Source: Hesseltinella vesiculosa
Taxonomy: Eukaryota > Mucoromycota > Mucoromycetes > Mucorales > Cunninghamellaceae
Length of the DNA stretch: 64,000 bases
Assembly (NCBI GenBank): GCA_002104935.1
Contig: MCGT01000005.1
Coordinates: 62,001 to 126,000 of the forward strand
Direction: 5' to 3'
The notes under the pieces were generated by a model. That model was not told the DNA's origin. It saw nothing but the letters and a program-made list of their open reading frames with translations, and did no database searches. Shown piece by piece: positions 20,330-30,644 of the stretch. The translations under genes were made by a program, and so were the position numbers. How positions within the stretch are numbered: position 1 is the first letter of the stretch; each line of letters starts with the position of its first letter.

Positions 20330-22516
20330 ATGGAGCTTGTATTAGGCAGTTTTAATGGGGTGATGATTCAAGGCAAGAAGCCTCGTCGACCAAAGATGCG
20401 CAAAGTCGTTGGTGGGCGAGCACCCTTAGTTCTGAAGCCTCCCGATTCCCCACCCCCGACCGTTTCCTATGATAAACCGCCACCCGATCACTCAGAGCAA
20501 CAAACAACCACAACATCTCCTGTGGCTTCATCACACTCACCCAAAAACTCGAACAGCATATCACCAATTCATTTGTATTCGCCCGATCAAACACAGCCTG
20601 TTGTGCCTTTCCGGTCTCCTCCTCAGCAGATGCTGCAGGTCTTGGTCCAAATGCTCCAGAACAACGGCCAAGAGCATTGGTCCATTGAGCAACTCGAGAA
20701 TAGCAACTATCGCATCCACTTGCATTCGATTCGGGATATGGATAGGCTGTTGCATCTTCTCCAGCGGTTCTCGACGTCCGCTACCTCCAATGTCCCCGTG
20801 CCGTTTCCTTCCTTGATCAACCCTGACCATCAACAGCAACTTTCCAAGTGGAACCCAGTGCGTCTGCCCTATATCCGTTATCATAGCGAGTTGTACCCCA
20901 AGACAGTCTACGCACCTCCTGTTGACTGGCCACCGTTCCACTCGTTGCTGCCGTTGCTGCTCGACAACTGCGTCCACACTTTTATCACCTGCATGAATCA
21001 TTATTTTCCTGTTCGGCCCAAGAACTTCCTTATCGCCTGGTATTCGTCCTTAGCCGACCCCGAGACCGACCCGCTTGTGCTGTCGATTGCTTCCTTTTGG
21101 GTACGCCATGTGTTCATCCACCACCCGATGCCTCAGGTCCAGCACTTGTACGATCACGACGTGCTGGATGCTGTCCAGCTCCGGCTTGGCCGCATGGCCC
21201 GCCAAGCCATCACCGACTGCTTTGACGAGCCACATGTCCACACCGTCTACGCACTCTGCCTCTGCAACGGCACCACCGTCATCCCTACCGAGCAAAAGGT
21301 CACCAACCACATGCTCGCCGCTCGCATGGCCGCTGCCCTCGACATCCGCCCAATACCACAGTCCGAAACTGCCGACGACCCTGAAATGGAACTGAAAGCT
21401 CGCCTTTGGTGGTACCTGTTCCAGATCGATCATTTCTTAGTCGAGTCCAACGCGATCCCACACTCGATGCTGCAGCCTGCGTCGGACGATTCGGACGAGC
21501 TGACCTTGCTTCGCCGACCCACCCCCTGCGCCTTTGACAACACCGATGAGATCCCTGGCGTGCATTGCTGGAACAACACCCTGAAGCTTTGGCTGATCCG
21601 CCGCCGCCTGTCCCAGCAGATGGATACGATCGACCCCAGCGACGAACCGACCCTCGCGTCCCTCTACAACCACGGCCTGCGTTCTGTGGACCAGTGGCAG
21701 CGTGAATTGCCCAACACTCTCCAGCAAGCAACCGCCCTCAACACCGAGCATTTTGCTAAATTTGGCGAAGCCTGCCTGACGGTGAGCATGGAGCGATGCA
21801 CCAATGTCGGGCTCTTGTCGCTCCGCCTGCTGCCTACCGACGGTCGAGTGCTGACTGGCCTCCAACGCCGTGCCCTCTTCAACATGATCGACAGTGCCAC
21901 AGAGCTGATCACCATCCGCCAATCCGTCATGTCTTCTGCCCATTGTCAGACATGGCCCGGCAACTCGTTGCGCTCGATCAAGATGCTCATGTCTTGCTTG
22001 TACTATGGCGACCCGGATATCACGGGTCGCTCCCGGATTGGTCTGATGCGGGCGGCCCGCATGCTGCGATCCATGGCGGAGGTGCGCTGGAAGGATCCCG
22101 TCTGCACCCAAGTCCTTCTCAAGATCGAGCAGCTTCTGGCCAGCGAAACGCCCGAGACCCTGGTGTCCTTGAATGACGATGACGACAGTGACGATCCTGA
22201 TATCTCCCATCCACCGTCCACCTCAACCGCTCCTCCGCCATCGCCCTTCATTCCTCCAGCCGCTTTCCCTTGCTCACCGCCCTCCACCGTCTCTCCCCCG
22301 CCAGCCGCCCGTCACCAGCCCGAGTCCGCCGCCTCGTCTCGGTTTATACCCACCAACGGCCATGAAAAACGCAGCATCAAGATCGCCAACAACCTGTATG
22401 AAGGCGTTGTCCTGTTAGATCGTGATATGCAGCCTCGTGCCCAGTTCTATAACCCTAATGCCTCGACCGACGACTGTCTTGACTCCATGCTTTTATTCGA
22501 GGATGGCCGTCACTAG
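20330..22516 (+). CDS. Fungal-specific transcription factor-domain protein without visible DNA-binding domain
   Basis: A single uninterrupted frame of 728 residues begins MELVLGSFNGVMIQGKKPRR. The N-terminal 100 residues are basic then Pro/Ser/Thr-rich and contain no Cys6 cluster or C2H2 finger. Residues about 190-450 read as a fungal_trans (middle homology region) domain: HYFPVRPKNFLIAWYSSLAD, then SIASFWVRHVFIHHP, LARMAAALDI-like ARMAAALDIRP, and ELKARLWWYLFQIDHF. The C-terminus has an acidic block (DDDDSDDPD) and Pro-rich segments that could activate transcription. It is intronless in an intron-rich neighbourhood. It may act as a cofactor or use an unrecognised DNA-binding region. A zinc-cluster exon could also have been lost or misread, but I see none upstream. 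Confidence 0.7.
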   Translation: MELVLGSFNGVMIQGKKPRRPKMRKVVGGRAPLVLKPPDSPPPTVSYDKPPPDHSEQQTTTTSPVASSHSPKNSNSISPIHLYSPDQTQPVVPFRSPPQQMLQVLVQMLQNNGQEHWSIEQLENSNYRIHLHSIRDMDRLLHLLQRFSTSATSNVPVPFPSLINPDHQQQLSKWNPVRLPYIRYHSELYPKTVYAPPVDWPPFHSLLPLLLDNCVHTFITCMNHYFPVRPKNFLIAWYSSLADPETDPLVLSIASFWVRHVFIHHPMPQVQHLYDHDVLDAVQLRLGRMARQAITDCFDEPHVHTVYALCLCNGTTVIPTEQKVTNHMLAARMAAALDIRPIPQSETADDPEMELKARLWWYLFQIDHFLVESNAIPHSMLQPASDDSDELTLLRRPTPCAFDNTDEIPGVHCWNNTLKLWLIRRRLSQQMDTIDPSDEPTLASLYNHGLRSVDQWQRELPNTLQQATALNTEHFAKFGEACLTVSMERCTNVGLLSLRLLPTDGRVLTGLQRRALFNMIDSATELITIRQSVMSSAHCQTWPGNSLRSIKMLMSCLYYGDPDITGRSRIGLMRAARMLRSMAEVRWKDPVCTQVLLKIEQLLASETPETLVSLNDDDDSDDPDISHPPSTSTAPPPSPFIPPAAFPCSPPSTVSPPPAARHQPESAASSRFIPTNGHEKRSIKIANNLYEGVVLLDRDMQPRAQFYNPNASTDDCLDSMLLFEDGRH

Positions 22517-22933
22517 CTCTTTTTTTTTTTTTTTTTTTCAATCTCGTGCTCAATAAACTCTGTTTTGCTACCTGTGATTTTTTTGGTGTGTCATTTGCTG
22601 ATCATGACAAGTCCCAAACGACTCGGTCCTGGTTAAAGTCCTAAAAAGGTGGACGGGAAACGGTGGAAAAGAAACGAGAACGAACACGAAGCCTGCTTTA
22701 GGAAGGTGGCAACCTTTTTGGAAACTTAAACGTCGTCGTCAATGCAACCTGACGGACTCTTTTCCACAACAGAGCCAATCACAGCTCCATTTCTCTAGGC
22801 TGGCCTTTCAGTGCCAAAAAAAAAAAAAACCCTTTTTTGCACTAAAAAAAGTCTTTTCTTTTCCTCTATATATCTTTGATTCTTATTTTTTTTTTTTCAT
22901 TCTCTATTTCCACAAACTGTTGAATAGCCGATC
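22517..22933. promoter_or_regulatory. Intergenic, promoter of the zinc dehydrogenase
   Basis: This 417-bp stretch lies between two plus-strand genes. It contains T runs at 22521 and near 22888, an A run at 22816, and a CTATATATC TATA-like element near 22865. No coding signal is seen. Confidence 0.55.
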
Positions 22934-24011
22934 ATGGATGCAGCTCATTGGGAAAAGGAAGGTGCCATCAAAGTGATTGACTTGGCCATCCCCACCGTAC
23001 AACCTGGCCATGTCTTGGTACGCGTGGCCGCCTCTGGGCTTTGTGGTAAAGAAAAAAAAACACCAGCCCGGCATCCACGAGAACCCAAGTCCCACGTCTT
23101 CTTTTATCGTTTTAGGCACTGACATGCACATTTGCCATGGCGAAACACCTCATGCAACCAAAGGCGTAGTGATTGGCCACGAATTTTCTGGCCACATTGA
23201 AGCCATTCATGAATCGGTGCGAACCACACTCAAGGTGGGCGACCTGGTGGCCATTGATCCAAACATGCCTTGCAACGGATGCACGTTTTGCCGCAACAAA
23301 AAGTATCACCTGTGTCCCAATTTGGAATGTATTGGTGTCACCGTCAACGGAGGCATGGCTCAATATGTATCAGTGCCCATTCGTGCGGCTGTGCCCGTGC
23401 CTGCGGAAGTCTCGCCCATCGTCGCCGCTCTGTCCGAACCTCTGTCGTGTGTGATTCACGCCGTCGACTTGGGCCAAATCCACACGGGCGACCGAGTCCT
23501 TGTCATTGGAGCTGGCCCCATTGGCTTGATGACCATGGCCCTTTGTGCCAACAGTGGCGCTCGAGTGTCCGTGATCGAGCCCAATGACCTGCGCCGGACC
23601 AATGCCCTCAACCACTTTGGCGCCTCGGAAGCCTATGCACCTGGTGAACTGACCATTGGCGACCCCTTGCAAGGTCATGGATTCGATGTGGTGTTTGAAT
23701 GTGTCGGCAGGGCCGAAACCATGGCCTCTGCCTTGACCTTTGCCAAATGCGGTGCCACCATTGTCTGGGTCGGCGTCGCCCGCACGGATGCGGAGGTCGT
23801 TGTCAAGCCCTTTGATGTCTATCGCCGGGAACTGACGATCAAGTCGACCTATACCAACCCCTATGGCATGGAACGTGCCGTCAAAGTCCTGGCTGACAAC
23901 AAGATCCAATGGCGTCAGCTGATCACACATGAGTTTCCCATGTCTCAATTCGATGAAGCTTGGCAAGTCTTCACCTCCGGTCAAGGTATGAAGGTTGTCA
24001 TCACTCCTTAA
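22934..24011 (+). CDS. Zinc-dependent medium-chain alcohol/polyol dehydrogenase
   Basis: Exons 22934-23045 and 23116-24011 give 335 residues of the medium-chain dehydrogenase/reductase superfamily. The catalytic-zinc region is present: Cys in LCGTDMHICHG and HE in VIGHEFSGHI. The structural-zinc set is complete (CNGCTFCRNKKYHLC). The Rossmann nucleotide fold has VLVIGAGPIGLMTMALCANS, with an acidic residue at the end of the second strand (VIEPND). This usually favours NAD over NADP. Overall it resembles sorbitol, xylitol or arabinitol dehydrogenases, so a polyol:NAD oxidoreductase role is likely. The substrate cannot be fixed from sequence. No targeting peptide is seen, so it is probably cytosolic. 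Confidence 0.9.
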
Positions 24012-24213
24012 TTTTTTTTTCTCCTCCTCTGCTTCCTCCTCCCTTTCCACCCTCCTTTTTTTTTCTCCCTGTATAGAACCTGCCTTTATTTTTTTTTTTT
24101 TTTTTGTATAAATTCCTATTTGAATAAAGCTACTGAAGTGATTAGGAGAGATGGGAAAGAAAGGTGGCGTTTATTAGGTTATTAGGGGAATGGCAACGAC
24201 ACTTTTTTTTTTC

Positions 24214-25083
24214 TTAAGCATGCTCGGTTAGGACGACGACTTCTTGGTGTTGCTTGATTTCCAATCGCACACGCTTATCATTTGTGCCTTGCTGCAGGAG
24301 CTTGTCGAGCAATTGGTGGTCAGCAGGATGGGCAGTGGCCCATTGCACCATGGCGCAGACCAGGCACACGTCCAAAGTACAAACGGTCATGGCCATCAAA
24401 CCTCGAGGCATTTCACTGAACAAAATAAAAATGCCATAGGTGAAAATGGACATGACCAAGGACACAAGAGAAACCACACCGTGGCGCTTGGCAACCGCAT
24501 GCAGGGACGAGGACTGTTGGCTGGTTTGCTGAGGGTTGCTTGGGAACAGCACCGTCCTGAAGAAGATGCCGGTAAACAAAAGATTCACCATCATGTCATA
24601 GGCTAATGCCGACACCACGGCAATGGTGTGATAACCAAAGGAGCACTTGTAAGGGTACTCATCACCGATGACCGCATTGTGCAAAAAGATGGCCATGCCC
24701 ATGATGGCCAAATAAGGCAACATCAGGCCCAATTGGATCAAATACAGAGGCGACGCCAGACGTTTGGTTTTAGGCACCGAGAGCATGTAGGCCTTTTCGA
24801 TAAAATAAACATAGAGTACCATTTTGACGGCTGTGTGCAGAATGACCACATTGTAAAACCCAATCGAGCAAGACATTTGGTTGCCATTATTTGTACTGGT
24901 AGACATACACGCGATGATCATATAGAACCAGCCCATCGTGTACAGGGCCAGCAGGAGCCCTCGCACATACCGCACTGGACCGTCAATGCTTGCTACCTTG
25001 CGGCCAAAGATCAATGCCAGTATACTGACACAGGACACGCTGACAATTTCTGACAAAATTTCGTACAGATCGGGAGAATACAT
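24214..25083 (-). CDS. Seven-helix membrane protein, unrecognised family
   Basis: An intronless frame of 289 residues with about seven hydrophobic segments: near residues 12-27, 41-60, 76-96, 112-134, 150-178, 205-225 and 228-248. The N-terminus is short (MYSPDLYEILSEIVSVSC) and the C-terminal tail of about 40 residues is charged (DKRVRLEIKQHQEVVVLTEHA region). This topology resembles a GPCR-like or opsin-fold protein. I see no retinal lysine motif, DRY-like motif or other family signature. The three parts with most character are the WFYMIIACM segment, the K-M-V-L-Y-V-Y-F-I-E-K segment and the CSFGYHTIAVVSALAYD segment. It is not evidently related to the tandem pair at 38-41 kb beyond topology and size. 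Confidence 0.7.
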   Translation of the reverse strand: MYSPDLYEILSEIVSVSCVSILALIFGRKVASIDGPVRYVRGLLLALYTMGWFYMIIACMSTSTNNGNQMSCSIGFYNVVILHTAVKMVLYVYFIEKAYMLSVPKTKRLASPLYLIQLGLMLPYLAIMGMAIFLHNAVIGDEYPYKCSFGYHTIAVVSALAYDMMVNLLFTGIFFRTVLFPSNPQQTSQQSSSLHAVAKRHGVVSLVSLVMSIFTYGIFILFSEMPRGLMAMTVCTLDVCLVCAMVQWATAHPADHQLLDKLLQQGTNDKRVRLEIKQHQEVVVLTEHA

Positions 25084-25807
25084 TTTCTTTTTTAATACAA
25101 ATCAATCGAGGAAAAAAAAAAAAGACAAAGAAGAGGATGGTCGATTTAGCCCACCTTTTATATCCTCCACCCCTCATAAAAAAAAGGAAGACAGAAAAGG
25201 AGAAGCCCAACCTTAAACAGCGGATGGATCAAGCATTTGCAAGTATTCTCCTGAAGGAAGCCACAAAAAAAAAACAGGAACGGTGACAATGGAGAATAAA
25301 GGAGTGGTAGCATAAATCTAATGATCTGCATGAAAACATGTACCACCAGCGATCCCCATGGGGACAACATCCTGCCCCAGGTTGGCTTCTCCCCCTATTT
25401 TTTTTTATTCGATCCACTTACGGAGAAATTGGGCAATTGTTCAAAAAGCAGATAAAACAACCCATCACCATCAACGTCCATTGCGCGCGAAACTCAAGCA
25501 CATTTTCAATCTTGTTGCTGTCAAGACAACGTCCTACAGACCTCCCGTTCACGTTTTTCCCGCCGCCTTCCTAATAACGTTTTCGCACTTTCTGCTCTTT
25601 TTGGCTTCATGGTTAAAATGCCAATATAACAAGCAGCGTCAAGGCTTTGCGGTTGCTTGTGCTAAAAGAAAAAATAAATAATAAAATTGCTCAAAGTGTT
25701 TTCAATGATGCTTTCCAGGGGAGGTAGAAAAGAAGTAGAAAACGTGAGCACACCAGCGCCGGGCTTCAATTTTTTTTTCCACTCTTTCTCCTGGTTTCTC
25801 CACGACA
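25084..25807. other. Divergent intergenic region
   Basis: This 724-bp region separates the divergent starts of the seven-helix gene and the phosphatase. Pyrimidine-rich and A-rich tracts dominate. No RNA gene, repeat copy or coding frame is convincing. Confidence 0.5.
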
Positions 25808-26619
25808 ATGGCCAACGACAATGCTAACATCAGCGTGCTCTTTGTATGTTTAGGTAAAGAAAAAGCATGTGAATCAGTGAACGAGCTTTTCATAGGCTCA
25901 TGTCCACACCAACACATAGTCCATGCTGTTTGATCACACACTCACCCGTTTATTTAAATTGTTTTATGAACAGGAAACATCTGCCGCTCACCCATGGCCG
26001 AAGCCGTGTTTTCCCATACCGTGAAAAAACATCAACTAGACCAGCATTTTGAAAAGATCGATTCTGCTGGCACGGCTGGCTACCATGTAAGCTGCAAAAA
26101 AAGAAAACTGCCCATGGCTCACTCGTTCTTTCTTAAATCAAAGACGGGCGATGCACCAGACAGCCGAAGTGCAGCCACTTGCCGCAAGCATGGCGTTCCT
26201 GTCAATCATAGAGCGCAAAAAGTAAGGCTAGCACCAGGCGAACTTATACCAGTGCCTGCTTGATGCGCGCCTATTTACTTTTTTATTATTTTTATCGGAT
26301 CACCCAGGTCCAAGCCAAGCACTACGAGCAATTTGACTACCTGCTGTGCATGGACGAATCCAATTTGGAAGATTTGCAGGTAAGACCAAGACACATTCCA
26401 GTTTGAAGGGGCTGGTTAGTCACAGGCTGGTGCTTTCTCTTTTAGCATATGAAACCCAAGGGAAGCAAAGCAAAGGTTGCCTTGTTTGGTGAATTTGACC
26501 CTCAAGGCGAGCGCATTATTGAAGATCCTTATTATGGTGGCAACGACGGATTTGAACACAATTTCCAGCAAGTATCTAGAGCGAGTGAAGGGTTCCTGAA
26601 GCACCTAGGTCTGCTGTAG
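25808..26619 (+). CDS. LTP1: Low-molecular-weight protein tyrosine phosphatase
   Basis: Exons 25808-25853, 25974-26086, 26144-26221, 26308-26379 and 26446-26619 give 160 residues, the normal length. The catalytic P-loop FVCLGNICRSPMAEAVF is split by the first intron: VCLG comes from exon 1 and NICRSP from exon 2. The loop keeps the C-x5-R nucleophile and arginine. The general-acid aspartate lies in EDPYYGG, and the substrate-determining region IDSAGTAGYH is present. Exon 3 (SRSAATCRKHGVPVNHRAQK) and the YLLCMDESN strand are typical. It is a cytosolic phosphatase with activity toward phosphotyrosine and small phosphates. The first exon codes for only 15 residues, so an ATG-to-ATG search that ignores splicing would miss it. 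Confidence 0.95.
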
Positions 26620-26636
26620 ACATGATCTTTGTTACA

Positions 26637-27530
26637 CTACAAGAATAAACGTAAAGCGCTCATGGGCTCTTTTCTCGGTTTTCTACAAATCTTTTTTTTA
26701 GAGATCAAGGTGATCAGACATTTTATTTGGCAATGACGGAGCTGAAGGCAAGTGGCCAAAGCAATGAGAGAGCGAAAGATGAGTTGGATGGGCCTGTTGA
26801 CGGATGATAGGACTGGCAAGAAGGGGACATCGTCGTGGACATAACGCCAGTAGGCCGACCAGATGGCGGGAGGGACATGTTGGCCTTGACCAAGAAGTGA
26901 TGAAGGAACATCGCAAATCGAGTGGAAAGGAGTGGCAAAGTGTGTTTGCCTATCCCGGAGCCAGATTCGCAATATGAAGGGGCAGGTGAAGAGCAAGTGA
27001 TCATTCGACTCGTCATGGTATCGGCAGATCGCGCACATTGGTGATAGCACAAGGGCAGGCGCGAGTTTTCTACAAGACAGGGTCACTCAAAAATTTGCAA
27101 AAACCCCGGTGGTTTCCAAACTTGAGTTTGGAAATGGTCGAATCCACAGCATTCGGGCCATATATCTCACTTCATATAGAAAGTTGATCTTTCTGAAGGA
27201 GGCTGCAGCTAAATAGGGTACGAATGACGGCGCTTGACTTTTCATGCCGTAGTTGGCAATGAGCGGCATGAATCCAACGCAACCTTGGGCTCAAAGCACT
27301 GGTTGTTATCGTAGCAGCATGACAGGACAGGTAGAAAAAGACAAATACGAGAACGATGGATTCGATTAAGATCAGGAAATAGGCGGGGGGGGGGGGGCTG
27401 AGAATGAGCCCAGGTTGAAGGAGGGCGCGTAAAGACTTGTTTCAACTTTCGACAGAGATCATTGGTTATCAACGCACCTGTGCTTCGCTCGGCTGCCTGA
27501 AAGACTTGTCCTTTTAACAATTGTCATTTC
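26637..27530 (-). pseudogene. Decayed LINE-like retrotransposon 3' end (reverse-transcriptase zinc-binding region)
   Basis: The minus strand carries a Cys/His motif typical of the region after the reverse transcriptase of non-LTR elements in fungi and plants. It reads MCAICRYHDESNDHLLFTCP followed by F-I-L-R-I-W-L (C-x2-C, H, C spacing with D-H-L-L-F-x-C-P). The same frame extends upstream (PLIANYGMKSQAPSFVPYL, VRYMARMLWIRPFPNSS) but is broken by an in-frame TGA at about 27103 and by shifts further left. No reverse transcriptase core or endonuclease is visible. This is a truncated and inactive remnant. It abuts repeat copy R2. Confidence 0.6.
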
Positions 27531-27850
27531 TCATCATTTTGTGCTCGTATGCAAAATATGGGGCGAACTGACTTGGACCAATTTTGCACTGTGATTTTTG
27601 AGCCGATCCCCGGGGGGGTCCTCCAGGGAAAATGGTCGATTTTTCATTGTTTTTAACTGGAGAATCGGAGGCATTAAAACGAACCTGATCACAAGTTAGC
27701 TGGGCGACCACGGCCGGTCGACTTGAATTTTTCACCATCATCATCCTTCATGAGTTTGCACATCCATGCAAATTTTCACCTCGATCCAATGGTTCAAAAG
27801 TGCTGAATAGCATACCTCTTTTTTTTTCGAAAAAAAATAGCCGTCAGGCC
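27505..27850 (+). repeat. Dispersed repeat copy R2
   Basis: This segment shares ordered blocks with R4 at 51470. They are CATTTCTCATCATTTTGT, then GTATGCAAAAT, TTGGACCA, TTTTGCACTGTG, GTCGATTTTTC, GGAGAATCGGAGG, AGCTGGGCGACC and CTTCATGAGTTTGCACAT. A T run and an A run follow. It contains no open frame. It sits between the LINE remnant and the DRG1 promoter. Confidence 0.65.
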
Positions 27851-28300
27851 AAAAAACAATTCAAATTCCGACGCCTTCGACTAGATGTGAGTTTTTCTTT
27901 AGCAGGAGTGCAAATTTTGCACACACCAGGTTCTTCATGGACAGTGGGCATGTTTAAACTCATAGGACCACACAGACGTCTCTGGGCAGATGACTTTAGC
28001 ATGTAAGAGTGCATGTATCCTAACCGCCCAGTCCAAGGAATGGGTACAGAAACCGCACCAAAAGGCACCCCTCCCAGTTTGACCTCTTCTAAAGATGACA
28101 CATCGTCAGCCAACAGCACGATCGAAGACAGCCTCCAGTGAATGTTGACTCGAACCAGAGACCAACGTCGACGCCCATCTTGAAAATTTGACATCCCGCT
28201 TTGGAGCAGGTCAAACAAGAGTGGCAGAGAGCGGGCGCTTGTTTTTTTTTTTTTTTTTTAGCTTTTTTACTTGTTCCCCAACCAGGCTGATCCAAACAAG
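27851..28300. other. Gene-free stretch upstream of DRG1
   Basis: This is non-coding DNA between repeat copy R2 and the DRG1 start. It ends in a T run (28240-28259) just before the gene. The antisense frame of about 124 codons here has no recognisable features and I do not call it. Confidence 0.5.
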
Positions 28301-29841
28301 ATGGGTATTTTAGAAAAGATCCAGGACATTGAGACTGAAATCAAGCGCACACAAAAGAACAAAGGTAAAGAACCATCTTTTCTCCCATTGGACAGGACCA
28401 GACGACAGCCGGTACATAAAACTGCTGTCGATCTTTGCTACAATGTTCTCACATGTATCATTCCTCTCCAGCTACCGAATACCATCTTGGTTTGCTCAAG
28501 GCCAAATTGGCCAAATATCGCGCTCAGTTAATTGAAGGTTCTAAAACCAAATCTGAAAAGGTAATTAAAGGCAAAACAAGCGATGATAAAAAAAAAAAGA
28601 AAAGAAAAAGGATCGAGATCTTGCAGCCTACTCACATTCTTTTTGCAGGGTGAAGGCTTTGATGTGATGAAATCAGGGGATGCTCGTGTGGTGATGATTG
28701 GTTTTCCTTCGGTGGGCAAGTCGACCTTGCTGTCCAAACTAACACCACAAGAATCGATTGCTGCCGCCTACGAATTCACGACCCTGACCTGTGTGCCTGG
28801 CAAATTCACCTACAAAGGCGCCAATATCCAGCTGCTGGATTTACCCGGTATTATCGAAGGCGCTTCTCAGGGTAAGGGTCGTGGTCGTCAAGTCATTGCT
28901 GTTGCCCGCACAGCCGATGTGGTCTTGATGATGCTGGACGCCACCAAATCTGCCCAACAAAGGTGAGCAAGGAGTTGCATAAAAAAAAGAAGGACTCATT
29001 TTTTTTTTTTTTTGGACAAGACCACTGTTGGAAGCTGAACTGGAGGCCGTAGGTATCCGCTTGAATCAAGGCTTGCCGAACGTGTCGTTCAAGATCAAAA
29101 AGGCTGGTGGGATCAGCTTCAATGCTACTGTCAAGCTCAACTATATCGATCAGAAGATGGTGTACAACATTTTGCATGACTACAGTAAGCTGGAGGGAAA
29201 GGGTCACCAGGGTGTCGGGCTCAGATTTTTATACCTTCTTTGTGCTCTCTGTTTAGAAATCTTCAACGCGGATGTGGTTATACGAGAGGATATTAATGTG
29301 GATCAATTCTTGGATGTTGTGCTGGGCAACCGTCGCTACATGAAGTGCATCTATGTAAGCCTAACTCTCTGGTAGACGATCTGGCTGACTTGTCTTTCTT
29401 TCTTGCCTTTGACAGTGTTACAACAAAATCGATCAGATCAGTATGGAAGAAGTGGATCGATTGGCACGTCAGCCCGATACGGTGGTTGTGTCTTGTGAAG
29501 ATGATCTGAACCTGGATTACCTCGTGGAATCGATTTGGAAAAAGCTGAATTTGATGCGGGTCTATACCAAGAAGCGAGGGGAATTCCCTGACTTTGACGA
29601 CGGGTTGATTGTGCGAAACGGAGCGACCATTGAACATGTGTGTCATGCCATCCATCGAACTCTTGCTGATACTTTCCGATATGCTCTCGTCTGGGTACAG
29701 CTTCAAAGAAAAAAAGCAGGAACGTTTTTTGACTGACATGTTTTTTTTAATTAGGGTACATCGACGAAACATAATCCTCAGCGAGTGGGGATGTCGCATT
29801 TGGTGCATGATGAAGATGTGGTCCAGGTGGTCAAGAAATAA
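28301..29841 (+). CDS. RBG1: Developmentally regulated GTP-binding protein 1 (DRG1/Rbg1)
   Basis: This is an Obg-family translational GTPase that associates with ribosomes together with a DFRP1/Tma46 partner. Seven exons (28301-28364, 28472-28560, 28649-28962, 29021-29184, 29257-29354, 29416-29694, 29755-29841) give 364 residues. The N-terminus [20 protein letters not shown] matches DRG1 rather than DRG2. G1 is GFPSVGKST, the switch region is [13 protein letters not shown]3 is [10 protein letters not shown] and G4 is NKID. An S5D2L-like insertion follows G3. The C-terminal TGS domain begins about [16 protein letters not shown] and ends [18 protein letters not shown]. The start at 28301 is chosen because it gives the family N-terminus; an in-frame upstream ATG at 28271 is less likely. 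Confidence 0.95.
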
Positions 29842-30644
29842 AAAAGATCTCTTGTCGTTGTATTCTATTCCAAGGCATGAAGCATGTGTGACAAATAAGG
29901 GAAGGGGTGAACGCCTTGGATAGCAAAGTCCCGACCGGATCTTACTCGGTGGAAAGCGAGGCGCTGCATATTTTTTTTTTTTTTTTTTGGGGGGGGGGGA
30001 AACGTGAAACATGCTCGATTGATATGACCATTTTTTTGGCCATTTTCATGTTTCCGGTTTGGTGACAGCAATAGGAAAGTGTGGCAATCGAGATTTGTGG
30101 AAATAAGCTTGGCGCGCCTGTCACCCTTGACTCACTGCCCTTGTACAACAAAGCTCGTTTTTTGGGCATTCCGGGGCTTGAATTCTGACAACCTTGCAAG
30201 AAAAAAAAAAAAGGTTTTTGGGGGACGTGGTCATACAATTGGTACTTTTTTATTTACAATAAGGGCCATTGAGAATATCAATGGCAATGGATGACAAATG
30301 GTTGCAGCTCATTTTGTGGGGTCAAGAAGAAAACAGCAGGATAATAAAAAAGAAGCAATTAAGAGAAAGTGCAAAAGACCGCTTTCTCTCGTTTCTTTCC
30401 TCCCCTTTCTTTTTTTTTTTTTTTGTTCGCCTGTCCGCCCTCACACACACACTCTCTCTCTCTCTTACCTTTTTTTATTGTACTTCCTATCGTCCTGGAC
30501 GTCTTGGCACTCACCCTTTTCCTCTTCACTTTACTAGATCACCTCTCGCCTCCCGTCTCCTTTTCTTTTTTTAAAAAAAATAACCTCATTGCTGAGCCAT
30601 TCCCCTGCCGCCCACCCGGTTTTTATTCGTCAACGATTGGATCC
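29842..30644. other. Intergenic region with T/G tract; promoter of the F-box gene
   Basis: These 800 bp lie between two plus-strand genes. They include a run of about 18 T followed directly by about 10 G (29971-29999), A runs, and a pyrimidine-rich leader with (CA)n/(CT)n near 30440-30465. An open frame runs upstream of the F-box ATG, but its residues are low-complexity Phe/Leu/Ser. Confidence 0.6.
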
